Shown piece after piece: positions 51,714 through 60,911 of a DNA stretch of 64,000 nucleotides (position 1 is the first letter of the stretch; every line of letters starts with the position of its first letter). Below the pieces are notes generated by a model. That model was not told the origin of the DNA and did no database searches. It saw only the letters and a program-made list of their open reading frames with translations. The stretch is from Ensifer adhaerens (GTDB lineage: Bacteria > Pseudomonadota > Alphaproteobacteria > Rhizobiales > Rhizobiaceae). The position numbers and the translations under genes were made by a program. The stretch is taken from assembly GCF_000697965.2 (NCBI RefSeq), contig NZ_CP015881.1, positions 1,599,501-1,663,500 of the forward strand, in the 5' to 3' direction.

Positions 51714-52439
51714 ATGACTTATGAATTGTATTATTGGGACGGCATTCAGGGCCGCGGCGAGTTCGTGCGGCTGGCGCTCGAAGATGCCGGCGCCGATTAC
51801 ATCGATGTCACCCGTGAACCGGGCCGCGGCACCGGTGAAATGATGAAGCTGATGGAGAGCGCCACCGAGGCGCACGTGCCATTTGCGCCGCCCTTTCTGA
51901 AAGATGGCAACCAGATCATCTCGCATGTGGCCAACATCCTCTTCTACCTCGGCCCCAAGCTCGGCCTTGCACCTAAGGACGAGGCACTGCGCTGGTTTGC
52001 CAACGGCCTGCAGCTGACGATCACCGATTTCGTCGCCGAGGTGCACGACACGCACCATCCGATCGCGACCTCGAAATATTACGAAGACCAGAAGCGAGAG
52101 GCCAAAGGCCGCGCAACCGAATTCGTTACCAACCGCATCCCGAAGTTTCTCGGTTACTTCGAGCGGGTGCTTACGCAAAACCCCGATGGCGGCAGCCATG
52201 CGGTGGGTGGCGGCGTCACCTATGTCGACCTGTCGCTGTTCCAGGTGATCGAAGGGCTGCGTTATGCCTTCCCGAAGGCGATGCGGCACTACGAGGGGCT
52301 GTATCCCAACCTGATAAAGCTGCATGTTTCGGTGAAAGCCCGGCCTAACCTTGCCGCCTATCTCGCTTCACCGCGACGCCTGGCCTTCAATGAGGACGGC
52401 ATCTTCCGTCGCTATCCGGAACTGGACATCGCGCCCTGA
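51714..52439 (+). CDS. Glutathione S-transferase family protein
   Basis: A 241-residue GST. An N-terminal thioredoxin-like domain starts YELYYWDGIQGRGEFVRLAL, with the ligand-facing Tyr and Gln/Arg positions. The C-terminal domain is helical with VTYVDLSLFQVIEGL. Its length and the Ser/Gly loop IISHVANILFYLG fit the sigma-like cytosolic GST group. No linked pathway; role in detoxification is only general. Confidence 0.85.
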   Translation: MTYELYYWDGIQGRGEFVRLALEDAGADYIDVTREPGRGTGEMMKLMESATEAHVPFAPPFLKDGNQIISHVANILFYLGPKLGLAPKDEALRWFANGLQLTITDFVAEVHDTHHPIATSKYYEDQKREAKGRATEFVTNRIPKFLGYFERVLTQNPDGGSHAVGGGVTYVDLSLFQVIEGLRYAFPKAMRHYEGLYPNLIKLHVSVKARPNLAAYLASPRRLAFNEDGIFRRYPELDIAP

Positions 52440-52457
52440 GGAGATGCGCCGCCAACG

Positions 52458-52740
52458 TTACGCAGCGGCGACCCTTTGCTCCCGCAGAAACGCGGAGACG
52501 CGCCTCAAGCCTTCGCGTAGAATGCCTTCGTTGTTGGCGTAGCCGATCCTGAGATAGCCTCCCATGTCCATGGCGCTGCCCGGCGTGAACATCACGCCGG
52601 TTCGTTGTAGCAGTTGCAGGCAGAATGCCTCTGAAGTCATCGGCAGGTCGTATTTCAAAAGCACCGTCGTGCCCGACTGCGGCTTGATCCAGGCGATCAA
52701 CGGCTCAGCATCTACCCAGTCCGAGAGAATGGCGAGGTTG
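52458..52740 (-). pseudogene. C-terminal remnant of a class I/II aminotransferase
   Basis: An open frame reading LAILSDWVDAEPLIAWIKPQ and on through GVMFTPGSAMDMGGYLRIGY to a Leu/Arg-rich end, the C-terminal domain of a PLP-dependent aminotransferase with the substrate-carboxylate Arg (YLRIG). The large PLP domain and its Lys are missing. Homology stops near 52740, where an unrelated frame ending at 52828 abuts. A decayed gene. Confidence 0.65.
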
Positions 52741-52828
52741 GTGCACCGTCCACAGCTCGGCGCAGGCCTATGCCTACATCAATGACGGCGACGGCGTCGT
52801 GACCTTCGTCCGCAACGTCATCTCGTAG
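52741..52828 (+). pseudogene. Unrecognised C-terminal coding fragment
   Basis: The plus-strand frame SSAQAYAYINDGDGVVTFVR ending in a stop at 52828 looks like the end of a real protein, but the part before it is the aminotransferase remnant on the other strand. No family was recognised. Probably the other side of an old deletion or recombination junction. Confidence 0.3.
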
Positions 52829-52850
52829 ACAAGGCCTAAGCTGCCACCCG

Positions 52851-53810
52851 CTACTCGACGTAGTTCCAGGGGACGAAGCGATAGAGCGTCTCGTCGCGCG
52901 CCACATGGCCAACACCGGGGAATGGCAGATGCGCACCGGCGATGAGGTATCGCCCATCCGCCGCATCCGCCAATGCAACGGTACGCGTCGCTGCCGCCGC
53001 GGTGCCGTCGACGTCGAAGCTGACGAAGACGTCAGGCGTATCGAACTGGATGTAATCCCCGTGAATGACGTCGCCCCAGAAGACGAGACGCTGGCCGTCA
53101 TCCGCTTTCAGCACGATCGCGGAATGCCCGGGCGTGTGCCCGGCGCGCAAGGTCGATCCGAGGTTCGGCAAGACGTCCGCGTCGTCGGCGAAACGATTCA
53201 CTTTTCCGGCGGCGATATAGGGGGCCAGGGCATCGTGCGCTCGCTGAAAGTCGGTCTTCTGCGCCTCGGTCAGCGCCGTCACGCCCTCCCGCTCGATCCA
53301 GTAGCGGTATTCGCGCTCGGCGAGATGGATCTCGGCATTCGGAAATTGTACTTTGCCGTCGACGGTGAGGCCGCCGGAGTGGTCCGCGTGCACATGCGTC
53401 AGGACCACGGCGTCGACCTGGTCGGCGCGATAGCCGGAGGCCGTGAGATGCCTCAAGAGCTTGCCGGCGGCAGTGCCGAGCAGTCTCCCCGACCCGGCAT
53501 CGATCAGCACCAGCCGTTCGCCGTCGTTGACGAGATAGGCGTTGATCGACAGATGCGGCTCCTTGCCTAGGAAGTTTTCGTCCAGCCTGCGCTGCAGCTC
53601 GCCTTCCGGTTCGTTCTGATAGATCTTCGTCATCGGCAACGCCAAGGTGCCGTCCGACAAGGCGGTGACTTCGAACTTTCCGAAGCGGAAGCGGTAGTAA
53701 CCGGCATTGGCGACGGTCGAGAACGGGGCGGCGGAAAAGGCGAACCGCGGCGCGAGCGGCAACAGGGCCGTGGCGGCAAGAAGGCCCAAAGCTTGTCTGC
53801 GGGTGGTCAT
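52851..53810 (-). CDS. MBL-fold metallo-hydrolase, exported by Tat-like signal
   Basis: A 319-residue metallo-beta-lactamase fold protein. MTTRRQALGLLAATALLPLA is a twin-arginine-like signal. Metal ligands include THVHADHSGG (about residues 140-149), AGHTPGHS and a late His in AGAHLPFPG. The family covers quorum-quenching lactonases and aryl-ester hydrolases; the substrate is not determined. Divergent from a LysR-type gene that may control it. Confidence 0.83.
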   Translation of the reverse strand: MTTRRQALGLLAATALLPLAPRFAFSAAPFSTVANAGYYRFRFGKFEVTALSDGTLALPMTKIYQNEPEGELQRRLDENFLGKEPHLSINAYLVNDGERLVLIDAGSGRLLGTAAGKLLRHLTASGYRADQVDAVVLTHVHADHSGGLTVDGKVQFPNAEIHLAEREYRYWIEREGVTALTEAQKTDFQRAHDALAPYIAAGKVNRFADDADVLPNLGSTLRAGHTPGHSAIVLKADDGQRLVFWGDVIHGDYIQFDTPDVFVSFDVDGTAAAATRTVALADAADGRYLIAGAHLPFPGVGHVARDETLYRFVPWNYVE

Positions 53811-53901
53811 GATCGGCTCCTTCGATTGGAAGCCGAGACGCTATCAATTCAACCGTCGGACGATTATCCTGCGATCGTGGAAGTAATTGTTCCGGAAACG
53901 C

Positions 53902-54813
53902 ATGAAATCCCCCCAATCTGCCGATCTCAACAGCCTCAGGATTTTCCTCGAGGTCGCCCGCTCCGAGAGCTTTTCCTCAGCTGCGCTTCGCCTGCACCTG
54001 CCACCGAGCACGGTCAGCCGGCGCCTGGGCGAGCTTGAGGCAGCGCTTGGCGTCGCCCTGCTGCTGCGCTCCACCCGCCGGGTCTCCTTGACCGAGGCCG
54101 GAAAGCATCTGCTGGAATCGGTCGGGGGCGCCGTCGAGCTCATCGACCGCGGCATCGCCGGCTTCCAACCGGCCGACGGTACGGCGCGCGGGCGCCTAAG
54201 GGTCGCGACGTCAGTCGCCTTTGCCCGTACCTTCCTGCCACCGATCCTGAAGCGCTATGCGGAACTCTGCCCAGAAGTCCAGGTCGACGTGCAGACCACC
54301 CACCAAAATGTCGATCTGATCGGCGAAGGCGTCGACGTGGCCTTAAGGATGGGCGAACCCGTCGACAGCGAGATGATCTACCGCAAGATCGGAACGATCG
54401 AGCAGCGCCTCTATGCCGCGCCCGCCTATTGCGCAGGATTGGCGCTGTCTTCGCCCGAGGACCTCATGCACGTCGCCCTGGTGGCACACCGGACACGCAT
54501 GCGACGGGAGCTTGCCCATTGGGTGCTGTCAGACGGCAACAGGCACTTTACGCTCGAGCGCCCGCCATCGATCGTCGTCGACGATCCGGCGATCGGTGAG
54601 CGCCTGATCTCCGAAGGTCTCGGCATCGGCATGCTCAGCGACGCGCTCGCCGCTGACGGCGTCGCAGCAGGAAGACTTGTGCCGGTTCTTCCCGAATGGT
54701 TCGGGCCGCCTACGCACGTCTACTACCTCTACCACCAGCAACTGGGCGACCTGCCGAAAGTGGCGGAGTTCCTGAAAGCGGTGCGCGAGACGTTTCAGGT
54801 TCGGAGCAAGTAA
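53902..54813 (+). CDS. LysR-family transcriptional regulator
   Basis: A 303-residue LTTR. DLNSLRIFLEVARSESFSSA and the HTH LPPSTVSRRLGELEAALG are clear, followed by the ligand domain (VATSVAFARTFLPPILKRY). It is of the DsdC/AaeR-like CrgA type by its STVSRRL recognition helix. ATG 53902 is chosen over TTG 53887. It is divergent from the MBL-fold hydrolase, its probable target. Confidence 0.85.
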   Translation: MKSPQSADLNSLRIFLEVARSESFSSAALRLHLPPSTVSRRLGELEAALGVALLLRSTRRVSLTEAGKHLLESVGGAVELIDRGIAGFQPADGTARGRLRVATSVAFARTFLPPILKRYAELCPEVQVDVQTTHQNVDLIGEGVDVALRMGEPVDSEMIYRKIGTIEQRLYAAPAYCAGLALSSPEDLMHVALVAHRTRMRRELAHWVLSDGNRHFTLERPPSIVVDDPAIGERLISEGLGIGMLSDALAADGVAAGRLVPVLPEWFGPPTHVYYLYHQQLGDLPKVAEFLKAVRETFQVRSK

Positions 54814-54878
54814 CGTCGCACCGCCGCCGCTTCCAGCAACCGTCATGCGGCGACGCGCGGACGGCCGGGCTTTCGCGC

Positions 54879-55259
54879 CTAGGGCCGAAGCTCTTCGATC
54901 GAATCCACCCGGTCCGGATAGAATGCCAACCGATCCCGGATGTCGGCGACCGCCTCATGCGGGTTCTCATAGCTCCAGACTGCGTTTCGCGATCGCTCGC
55001 CGCCGGATGGGATGCTGTAGTAGGACGCATCCCCCTTATAGGGGCAGTGGGACGCGTGATCCGTGCGCTCAAGCAAAGACATGTCGACATCCTCACGCGG
55101 GATGTACTGCACCGGCGGATAGGACGCCTCGCGCAAGGCGAGCGCATTGCGGGTGTCGGCAACGACGCGCCCGCCAAGCGTGACGACGACCCGCGCCGGG
55201 TTTTGCTCGATGGTGATCGGATGATCGGGGCCGGGAATCTTGATCGGTTTGTCTGACAT
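54879..55259 (-). CDS. DUF427 family protein
   Basis: A 126-residue DUF427 protein. Recognisable parts are RVVVTLGGRVVADTRNALAL and VQYIPREDVDMSLLERT, then HCPYKGDASYYSIPSG. The family has a small beta-rich fold and an unknown function. No signal peptide. It stands alone downstream of the convergent LysR gene. Confidence 0.85.
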   Translation of the reverse strand: MSDKPIKIPGPDHPITIEQNPARVVVTLGGRVVADTRNALALREASYPPVQYIPREDVDMSLLERTDHASHCPYKGDASYYSIPSGGERSRNAVWSYENPHEAVADIRDRLAFYPDRVDSIEELRP

Positions 55260-55429
55260 GGGCGACCGCCTCCAGAACGTTACGGATACTAGGTGGTTAC
55301 CTCGCCGGCCAATTCCAACCGGTCACGCCAAAAACCCTCAGCTGTTTGCCGCCGGAGAACGGACGGCTGTTGAGGGTTCTACCGCGGCCGCCGTCGGATG
55401 GCTCTCGTCGAGCAACTTGCGCACCTCCA

Positions 55430-56095
55430 TCACGCCTTGGCCGTATCCGACCAGCTGTGTCTCCAGACGAGAAGCGCGACCGAGCCGACGATGGCGATAA
55501 TAAAGGCGATCGGCCCCAGGAACCAGAGCGCGGCGGCAACGGTGAAGTAATAGGAGCGGACACCCTGGCTGAAGGATCGAAGGGCCGGATTGATCATCAG
55601 CGACAGGGCGTGGGCCCATGCGGCGATGTCGCGGGCTTCTTCGCGCGAAGGGCTCGCTCCGATCGCTGCGAGGCAATAGTTGATCTGCCGCACCGCCCAG
55701 ATGAATTCGGACAGCCCGCGCAGCAAGGTCGCCATGACGAGCAGCACCTTGCATTGAAACAGCCACAACGGCTCGATCGGCGCGAACATTGCGATGATGC
55801 CCGACTGAAGGCCAATCGTCGGCTGGATGAAAAGCGCACTGCTCATGGCGACGATGACGATGAGATTGGCCGAGCCGAAGAACGAGGCCGAATTGATCGT
55901 GTGACCGAGAATGGCGGCGTCACCGATGAAGTTGGTATCCCGCGTCAGCACCTCGCGCATCCAAGCCTGCCGGACACGCACCATGTCCAGCATCAGGCTG
56001 TCTGTCCGGCGCGGCCAACCAAGCGCCATCATCGGCTCCAGTCCCACCCAGGTCACGAGGAACAGGATAATCGCGATCCAATCAAGCATCTGCAC
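55430..56095 (-). CDS. DUF599 family membrane protein
   Basis: A 221-residue protein with four to five membrane segments, starting MQMLDWIAIILFLVTWVG. DTNFIGDAAILGHTINSASF is a conserved DUF599 stretch, followed by QCKVLLVMATLL and the long last helix. GTG 56095 has GGGAGG six bases upstream; ATG 56089 is the alternative. Function unknown. Confidence 0.8.
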   Translation of the reverse strand: MQMLDWIAIILFLVTWVGLEPMMALGWPRRTDSLMLDMVRVRQAWMREVLTRDTNFIGDAAILGHTINSASFFGSANLIVIVAMSSALFIQPTIGLQSGIIAMFAPIEPLWLFQCKVLLVMATLLRGLSEFIWAVRQINYCLAAIGASPSREEARDIAAWAHALSLMINPALRSFSQGVRSYYFTVAAALWFLGPIAFIIAIVGSVALLVWRHSWSDTAKA

Positions 56096-56248
56096 GGCCA
56101 GCCTCCCACCATAGCAGTTCCTAATAGAAGCCGCGGCGAGCGGCGCGTCAACGCGGCGGCGCAAGTCGGGACTGCCGAAGCCGACGGCGTCGCCAGTACT
56201 TGCTGACAATCCCTGGGACTTATGTGTCATCACCGGATTGACTCGGCC

Positions 56249-56263
56249 TGTATCCTGGATACA
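56249..56263. promoter_or_regulatory. GntR (FCD-type) operator
   Basis: TGTATCC-T-GGATACA is a perfect 15-base palindrome, the form usual for FCD-type GntR regulators, 26 bases upstream of the GntR gene. It likely mediates autoregulation and control of the downstream operon. Confidence 0.7.
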
Positions 56264-56289
56264 ATTTGCCTCGATCTTGGGAGGGATCG

Positions 56290-56973
56290 ATGAACCAATC
56301 CTTTGAATGGCGAAGCCAGTCACGCTTGCTCGACGAAGTGGCCCAGGCCCTTCGCGAACGTATTTATGCCGGCGTCTATGCGCCGGGCGCGACGCTGCGC
56401 CAGGAAAAGATCGCCGCCGAGTTCGGCATCAGCCGCACGCCGCTGCGCGAGGCGCTGCGCGTGCTCGAGCGCGACGGGCTGGTTGTCAACAAGCCGGGCA
56501 GCGGTGTCCGGGTCGCAACCGCCGACCTGCCGAAACTGCTGGACGCCTACGCGGTGCGTGAGGCCATGGATGGCGTGGCGGCCCGCAACGCCGCCGAGCG
56601 GGCGACAAATGCCGAGATCAAGGATCTGGCAAAGCAGGTGGAGCGCCAGCGCAAGACCGTCGAAAACTGGGATCCAGGCGCCTACACACAGTCCAACGTC
56701 GTCTTTCACGAGGCGATCGTTGCGGCCTCGCGCAATGCGTCGCTGGCGCCGCTCGGGCCGCTTCTGCGCATGACCTCGCAGGTTTTTGCCCCAGCCTTTT
56801 CGCTTTCGAGCGAGCGGGCGAGCACTGCGGTCGCCGAACACGGGCTGATCGTCGAGGCGATCGCCGCACGGAACCTTGATGAATCCGAGAAACTGGCCCG
56901 CGCCCACATCAACGCGACGGCCATGAGATTGAAGGCGCTGCTTGAAGAGCGCGGGACTGACAAAGAGGCATGA
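56290..56973 (+). CDS. GntR-family regulator (FCD type)
   Basis: A 227-residue GntR protein. The winged helix reads YAPGATLRQEKIAAEFGISR then TPLREALRVLERDGLV (about residues 30-65). The C-terminal FCD domain (AYAVREAMDGVAARNAAERA and later His-containing helices FHEAIVAASRN and AEHGLIVEAI) may bind a metal and a small acid. It overlaps the aldehyde dehydrogenase gene (ATGA), so it regulates its own operon. Confidence 0.87.
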   Translation: MNQSFEWRSQSRLLDEVAQALRERIYAGVYAPGATLRQEKIAAEFGISRTPLREALRVLERDGLVVNKPGSGVRVATADLPKLLDAYAVREAMDGVAARNAAERATNAEIKDLAKQVERQRKTVENWDPGAYTQSNVVFHEAIVAASRNASLAPLGPLLRMTSQVFAPAFSLSSERASTAVAEHGLIVEAIAARNLDESEKLARAHINATAMRLKALLEERGTDKEA

Positions 56974-58415
56974 CTGTGAAGACCTACGGCAATTTCATCG
57001 CGAACAAGTGGCAGGACGCAACGGGCGGCGAGTTCATCGCCGTCAGGGATCCTTCCAACGGCCTGGAATTTGCGCGCATCGCCCGGGGCACTCGGGATGA
57101 TATCGATCTCGCCGTGCGTTCGGCACGCGCGGCACTCTCAGGTGAGTGGGGACGCCTGACGCCGACCGAGCGCGGCCGGGTGCTGACCCGGATTTCGGCC
57201 GGTGTGCTGCGCAACATCGACCTTCTGACGGAGCTCGAAGCACGCGATGTCGGCAAGCCGCTGACCCAGGCGCGGGCCGATGTCGTGGCGCTCGCCCGCT
57301 ATCTCGAATTCTATGGCGGTGCTGCCGATAAGGTACATGGCGACACCATTCCCTATCAGAACGGCTTCACCGTGCTGACCGTCTATGAGCCACACGGCGT
57401 CACGGGCCATATCATCCCCTGGAACTACCCGATGCAGATCCTCGGCCGCAGTCTCGGCGCGGCCCTTGCCATGGGCAATGCCGCCGTGGTCAAGCCCGCA
57501 GAAGAAGCCTGCTTGACGATCCTCGAGTTTGCCCGCATCGCCGAAGAAGGGGGCCTGCCGTCGGGTGCGCTCAACATCGTCACCGGCTTCGGCTCGGAGG
57601 CGGGCGTCGCCCTCTCAGAACACCCCGATGTCAACCACATCTCCTTTACCGGCTCGGTCCGCACCGGCGAAATGGTGCAGGCAGCCGCGGCGAAGAACGC
57701 CGTGCCGGTGACGCTGGAACTCGGCGGCAAGTCGGCGCAGATCGTCTTTGCCGATGCGGATCTCGACCGCGCGGTCCCCTTCCTCGTCAATGCCGGCATC
57801 CAGAATGCCGGTCAGACCTGCTCGGCCTCGTCTCGCATTCTGGTCGAGCGTGCCGTCTATGAAGAAGTGGTCGCGCGGATGAGCGAACGGTACCGCGCCC
57901 TGAAGGTCGGTCCTGCTGGCAGCGATCTCTCGGTCGGCCCGGTCGTCTCGCACCGGCAGAAGGCGATCGTCGAGGGCTTCCTTGCCGACGCCGCCAAGGA
58001 TGGCCTGAAGGTCGCGGCGCAGGGCGAGATCGTCGCCGACGCGCCGGCCGAGGGCGCCTATGTCGCGCCGACGTTGCTGCGCGACGTGCCGCACCAACAC
58101 CGCACGGTGCAGGAAGAGATCTTCGGCCCGGTTCAGGTGATCATGCCCTTCGACGGCGAGGAGGAAGCCATTCGACTTGCCAACGGCACCGCCTATGGCC
58201 TCGTCTGCGGCGTCTGGACCAATGACGGCGGCCGGCAGTTGCGCATGGCGCGCGCCGTGCACGCCGGCCAGGTCTTCATCAACAATTACGGCGCCGGCGG
58301 CGGCGTCGAGCTGCCCTTCGGCGGCGTCAAGAAATCGGGCCATGGCCGCGAGAAGGGTTTTGAGGCCCTCTACGGCTTTGCCAGCATGAAAACCATCTCT
58401 GTCTACCACGGCTAG
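56970..58415 (+). CDS. NAD(P)-dependent aldehyde dehydrogenase
   Basis: A 481-residue ALDH. IIPWNYPMQILGRSLGAAL, FTGSVRTGEMV, the catalytic Glu in LELGGKSAQ and the nucleophile Cys in NAGQTCSASS are all present. The oligomerisation C-terminus is complete (FGGVKKSGHGREKG). It follows the GntR gene and precedes an SDR, suggesting sequential alcohol-to-acid oxidation of the transported compound. Confidence 0.92.
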   Translation: MTVKTYGNFIANKWQDATGGEFIAVRDPSNGLEFARIARGTRDDIDLAVRSARAALSGEWGRLTPTERGRVLTRISAGVLRNIDLLTELEARDVGKPLTQARADVVALARYLEFYGGAADKVHGDTIPYQNGFTVLTVYEPHGVTGHIIPWNYPMQILGRSLGAALAMGNAAVVKPAEEACLTILEFARIAEEGGLPSGALNIVTGFGSEAGVALSEHPDVNHISFTGSVRTGEMVQAAAAKNAVPVTLELGGKSAQIVFADADLDRAVPFLVNAGIQNAGQTCSASSRILVERAVYEEVVARMSERYRALKVGPAGSDLSVGPVVSHRQKAIVEGFLADAAKDGLKVAAQGEIVADAPAEGAYVAPTLLRDVPHQHRTVQEEIFGPVQVIMPFDGEEEAIRLANGTAYGLVCGVWTNDGGRQLRMARAVHAGQVFINNYGAGGGVELPFGGVKKSGHGREKGFEALYGFASMKTISVYHG

Positions 58416-58495
58416 AGCGCGCAAAACCGCAGGCGGCGTTCCACCCGCATCGCGCTCCAACCCATGATCTAAGTCTCCTTGGGAGGAACAACAAA

Positions 58496-59242
58496 GTGTC
58501 ACTGGAAGGTAAAGTCGCTCTCATCACCGGCGCAGGCTCCGGTTTCGGCGAAGGCATTGCCAAGCGCTTCGTCGAAGGCGGCGCCAAGGTCATCGTCGTC
58601 GATCGCGATGCCGCAGGCGCAGAGCGCGTCGCCAAGCAACTCGGCAGCAATGCCATCGCCGTGGTTGCCGATATCGCCAAGGAAGCCGACGTTAATGCGG
58701 CCGTTGCGGCGGGTCTCAAGCAGTTCGGGCGCGTCGATATCCTGATCAACAATGCCGGCATCGGCCACAAGCCGCAGAACGCCGAACTGGTCGAGCCCGA
58801 CGAATTCGACCGTATCCTCGGCGTCAATGTGCGCGGCGTCTACCTGATGACGCGGGCGCTGCTGGCGCACATGAAGGAAAACAAGGCGGGCGTTATCGTC
58901 AACATCGCTTCGACCGGCGCCAACCGGCCGCGTCCGAACCTTGCCTGGTACAATGCGACCAAGGGCTGGGTCGTTTCTGCCACCAAGGCGCTCGCGATCG
59001 AGCTCGCGCCCTTCAACATCCGCGTCGTCGCGCTCAACCCGGTTGCCGGCGAAACGCCGCTGCTGACCACCTTCATGGGCGAGGACTCCGACGAAATCCG
59101 CAAGAAGTTCCGCGATTCCATTCCGCTCGGACGCCTGCTGAAGCCGGAAGACCTTGCGGAGGCCGCCTTCTTCGTCGCCTCGCCGCAGGCGTCGATGATC
59201 ACCGGCGTGGCGCTCGACGTCGACGGCGGACGCTCGATCTGA
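58496..59242 (+). CDS. Short-chain dehydrogenase/reductase
   Basis: A 248-residue SDR with TGAGSGFGEGIAKRF (about residues 12-26), NNAGIGH, the Ser in NIASTGAN, and YNATKGW carrying the catalytic Tyr and Lys. The GTG start is preceded by GGGAGGAAC. It lies between the ALDH and the ABC transporter genes and probably oxidises or reduces a hydroxyl of the imported substrate. Confidence 0.9.
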   Translation: MSLEGKVALITGAGSGFGEGIAKRFVEGGAKVIVVDRDAAGAERVAKQLGSNAIAVVADIAKEADVNAAVAAGLKQFGRVDILINNAGIGHKPQNAELVEPDEFDRILGVNVRGVYLMTRALLAHMKENKAGVIVNIASTGANRPRPNLAWYNATKGWVVSATKALAIELAPFNIRVVALNPVAGETPLLTTFMGEDSDEIRKKFRDSIPLGRLLKPEDLAEAAFFVASPQASMITGVALDVDGGRSI

Positions 59243-59298
59243 TTATTTCGACCTGATTTCTGGGACCATAAACAACGAAACCGCAAAGCGGGGGAACC

Positions 59299-60774
59299 AT
59301 GATGAATTTGACGAAACTGGCGCTTGCCTCGTGCTTCATTGCCGCGTCGCTGACGCCGGCGATGGCCAAGGATACGATCACCGTCGGCCAGGTGCTCGAG
59401 CCGCCGGGCCTCGACCCGACCGCGGGCGCCGCCGCACCCATCCGCTACATCACCTACGGCAACCTTTTCGAAGGTCTCGTCCGGGTGGTGGAAGACGGCA
59501 CGGTGAAGCCGCTGCTCGCCGAGAGCTGGACGATCTCCGACGACCAGAAGACCTACAGCTTCAAGCTCCGCCAGGGCGTCAAGTTCCATGACGGCGCGGC
59601 TTTCGACTGTTCGGTGGTGAAATTCTCCTATGAGCGCGCCGTCTCGGCCGATTCCACCAATGCGCAGAAGGGCCTGTTCGAGCCGATCGAAAAGACCGAA
59701 TGCCCGGATCCGGCAACCGCGGTCGTGACGTTGAAGCGCCCGGCCTCCAACTTCCTCTTCAACATGGCCTGGGGCGACGCGGTCATGATCGCGCCGTCGT
59801 CGGCCGCCGACAACAAGACCAAGCCGGTCGGTACCGGCCCGTTCAAGTTCAAGGAATGGGCGAAGGGCGACAAGGTGGTGCTGGAAAAGAACGCCGACTA
59901 TTGGGGCGAACCGGCCAAGCTCAGCGAAGTGACCTTCAAGTTCATCAGTGACCCCTCGGCTGCAGCGGCCGCCGTTCTTGCCGGCAACGTCGATGCCTTC
60001 CCGATGTTCCAGGCCGCAGAACTGGTCAGCCAGTTCCAGAGCGACCCGAACCTGCAGGTTGAGGTCGGCAGCACCTCGGGCAAGGTGGTGCTTGCGCTCA
60101 ACAATGCGAAGAAGCCCTTCGACGACGTGCGCGTGCGGCAGGCGCTTGCCCATGCGATCGACCGCAAGACGCTGGTCGAAGGCACTTACTCGGGCTTCGG
60201 CACGACCATCGGCTCGCATTATTCGCCGGTCGAACCCGGTTATGTCGATCTGAACGAGACCTACCCCTATGACCCCGGCAAGGCGCAGCAACTGCTGCAG
60301 GAAGCGGGCGTTCAGAACCTCGAAATCACCATCATGCTGCCGCCGCCGGCCTATGCCCGCCGCGGCGGCGAGATCATCGCGGCCATGCTCAGCGAAGTCG
60401 GCATCAAGGTGAACCTCGTTCCGATCGAGTTCGCACAATGGCTGGATCAGGTCTTCAAGAACTCGAACTTCGACGCAACGATCATCGCCCATGCGGAAGC
60501 CCGCGACCTCGATATCTATGCGCGCGACAAGTACTACTTCAACTACCAGAACCCGGAATACAAGGCGCTCTACAAGTCCTACACGCTGGCTGCGACCGAG
60601 GCCGAGCAGATGGACCTGATCGGCCAGCTCCAGCGCAAGCTCGCAGCGGACGAACCGAACGTCTTCCTCTACGCGCTGCCGAAGATCGGCGTCTGGAACA
60701 AGAAGGTGAAGGGTCTCTGGAAGAACATGCCGGTGCCGGCCGACGACCAGACCCAGACCTATTGGGAAAACTGA
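59299..60774 (+). CDS. Dipeptide/oligopeptide-type ABC substrate-binding protein
   Basis: A 491-residue SBP_bac_5 family protein with a signal peptide ending at about residue 23 (TPAMA). Family motifs include LAESWTISDDQKTYSFKLRQ, GTGPFKFKEW and VRQALAHAIDRKTLV. It captures the ligand for the DppBC-type permease encoded downstream. Ligand unknown; the neighbouring dehydrogenases suggest an alcohol- or aldehyde-bearing compound, not simply peptides. Confidence 0.9.
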   Translation: MMNLTKLALASCFIAASLTPAMAKDTITVGQVLEPPGLDPTAGAAAPIRYITYGNLFEGLVRVVEDGTVKPLLAESWTISDDQKTYSFKLRQGVKFHDGAAFDCSVVKFSYERAVSADSTNAQKGLFEPIEKTECPDPATAVVTLKRPASNFLFNMAWGDAVMIAPSSAADNKTKPVGTGPFKFKEWAKGDKVVLEKNADYWGEPAKLSEVTFKFISDPSAAAAAVLAGNVDAFPMFQAAELVSQFQSDPNLQVEVGSTSGKVVLALNNAKKPFDDVRVRQALAHAIDRKTLVEGTYSGFGTTIGSHYSPVEPGYVDLNETYPYDPGKAQQLLQEAGVQNLEITIMLPPPAYARRGGEIIAAMLSEVGIKVNLVPIEFAQWLDQVFKNSNFDATIIAHAEARDLDIYARDKYYFNYQNPEYKALYKSYTLAATEAEQMDLIGQLQRKLAADEPNVFLYALPKIGVWNKKVKGLWKNMPVPADDQTQTYWEN

Positions 60775-60911
60775 TCGACTTTCATTGAGCGGGATGCGGA
60801 CGGAAATCCGCACCCCGCTCCAGCATCTGCCCCTCGTTGGGGCGGACGCAGATCTGCCGTTGATTGACGCACCCGGCGCCGGTCAACGCTCGCTCTTTCC
60901 GGGAGGTTGAT

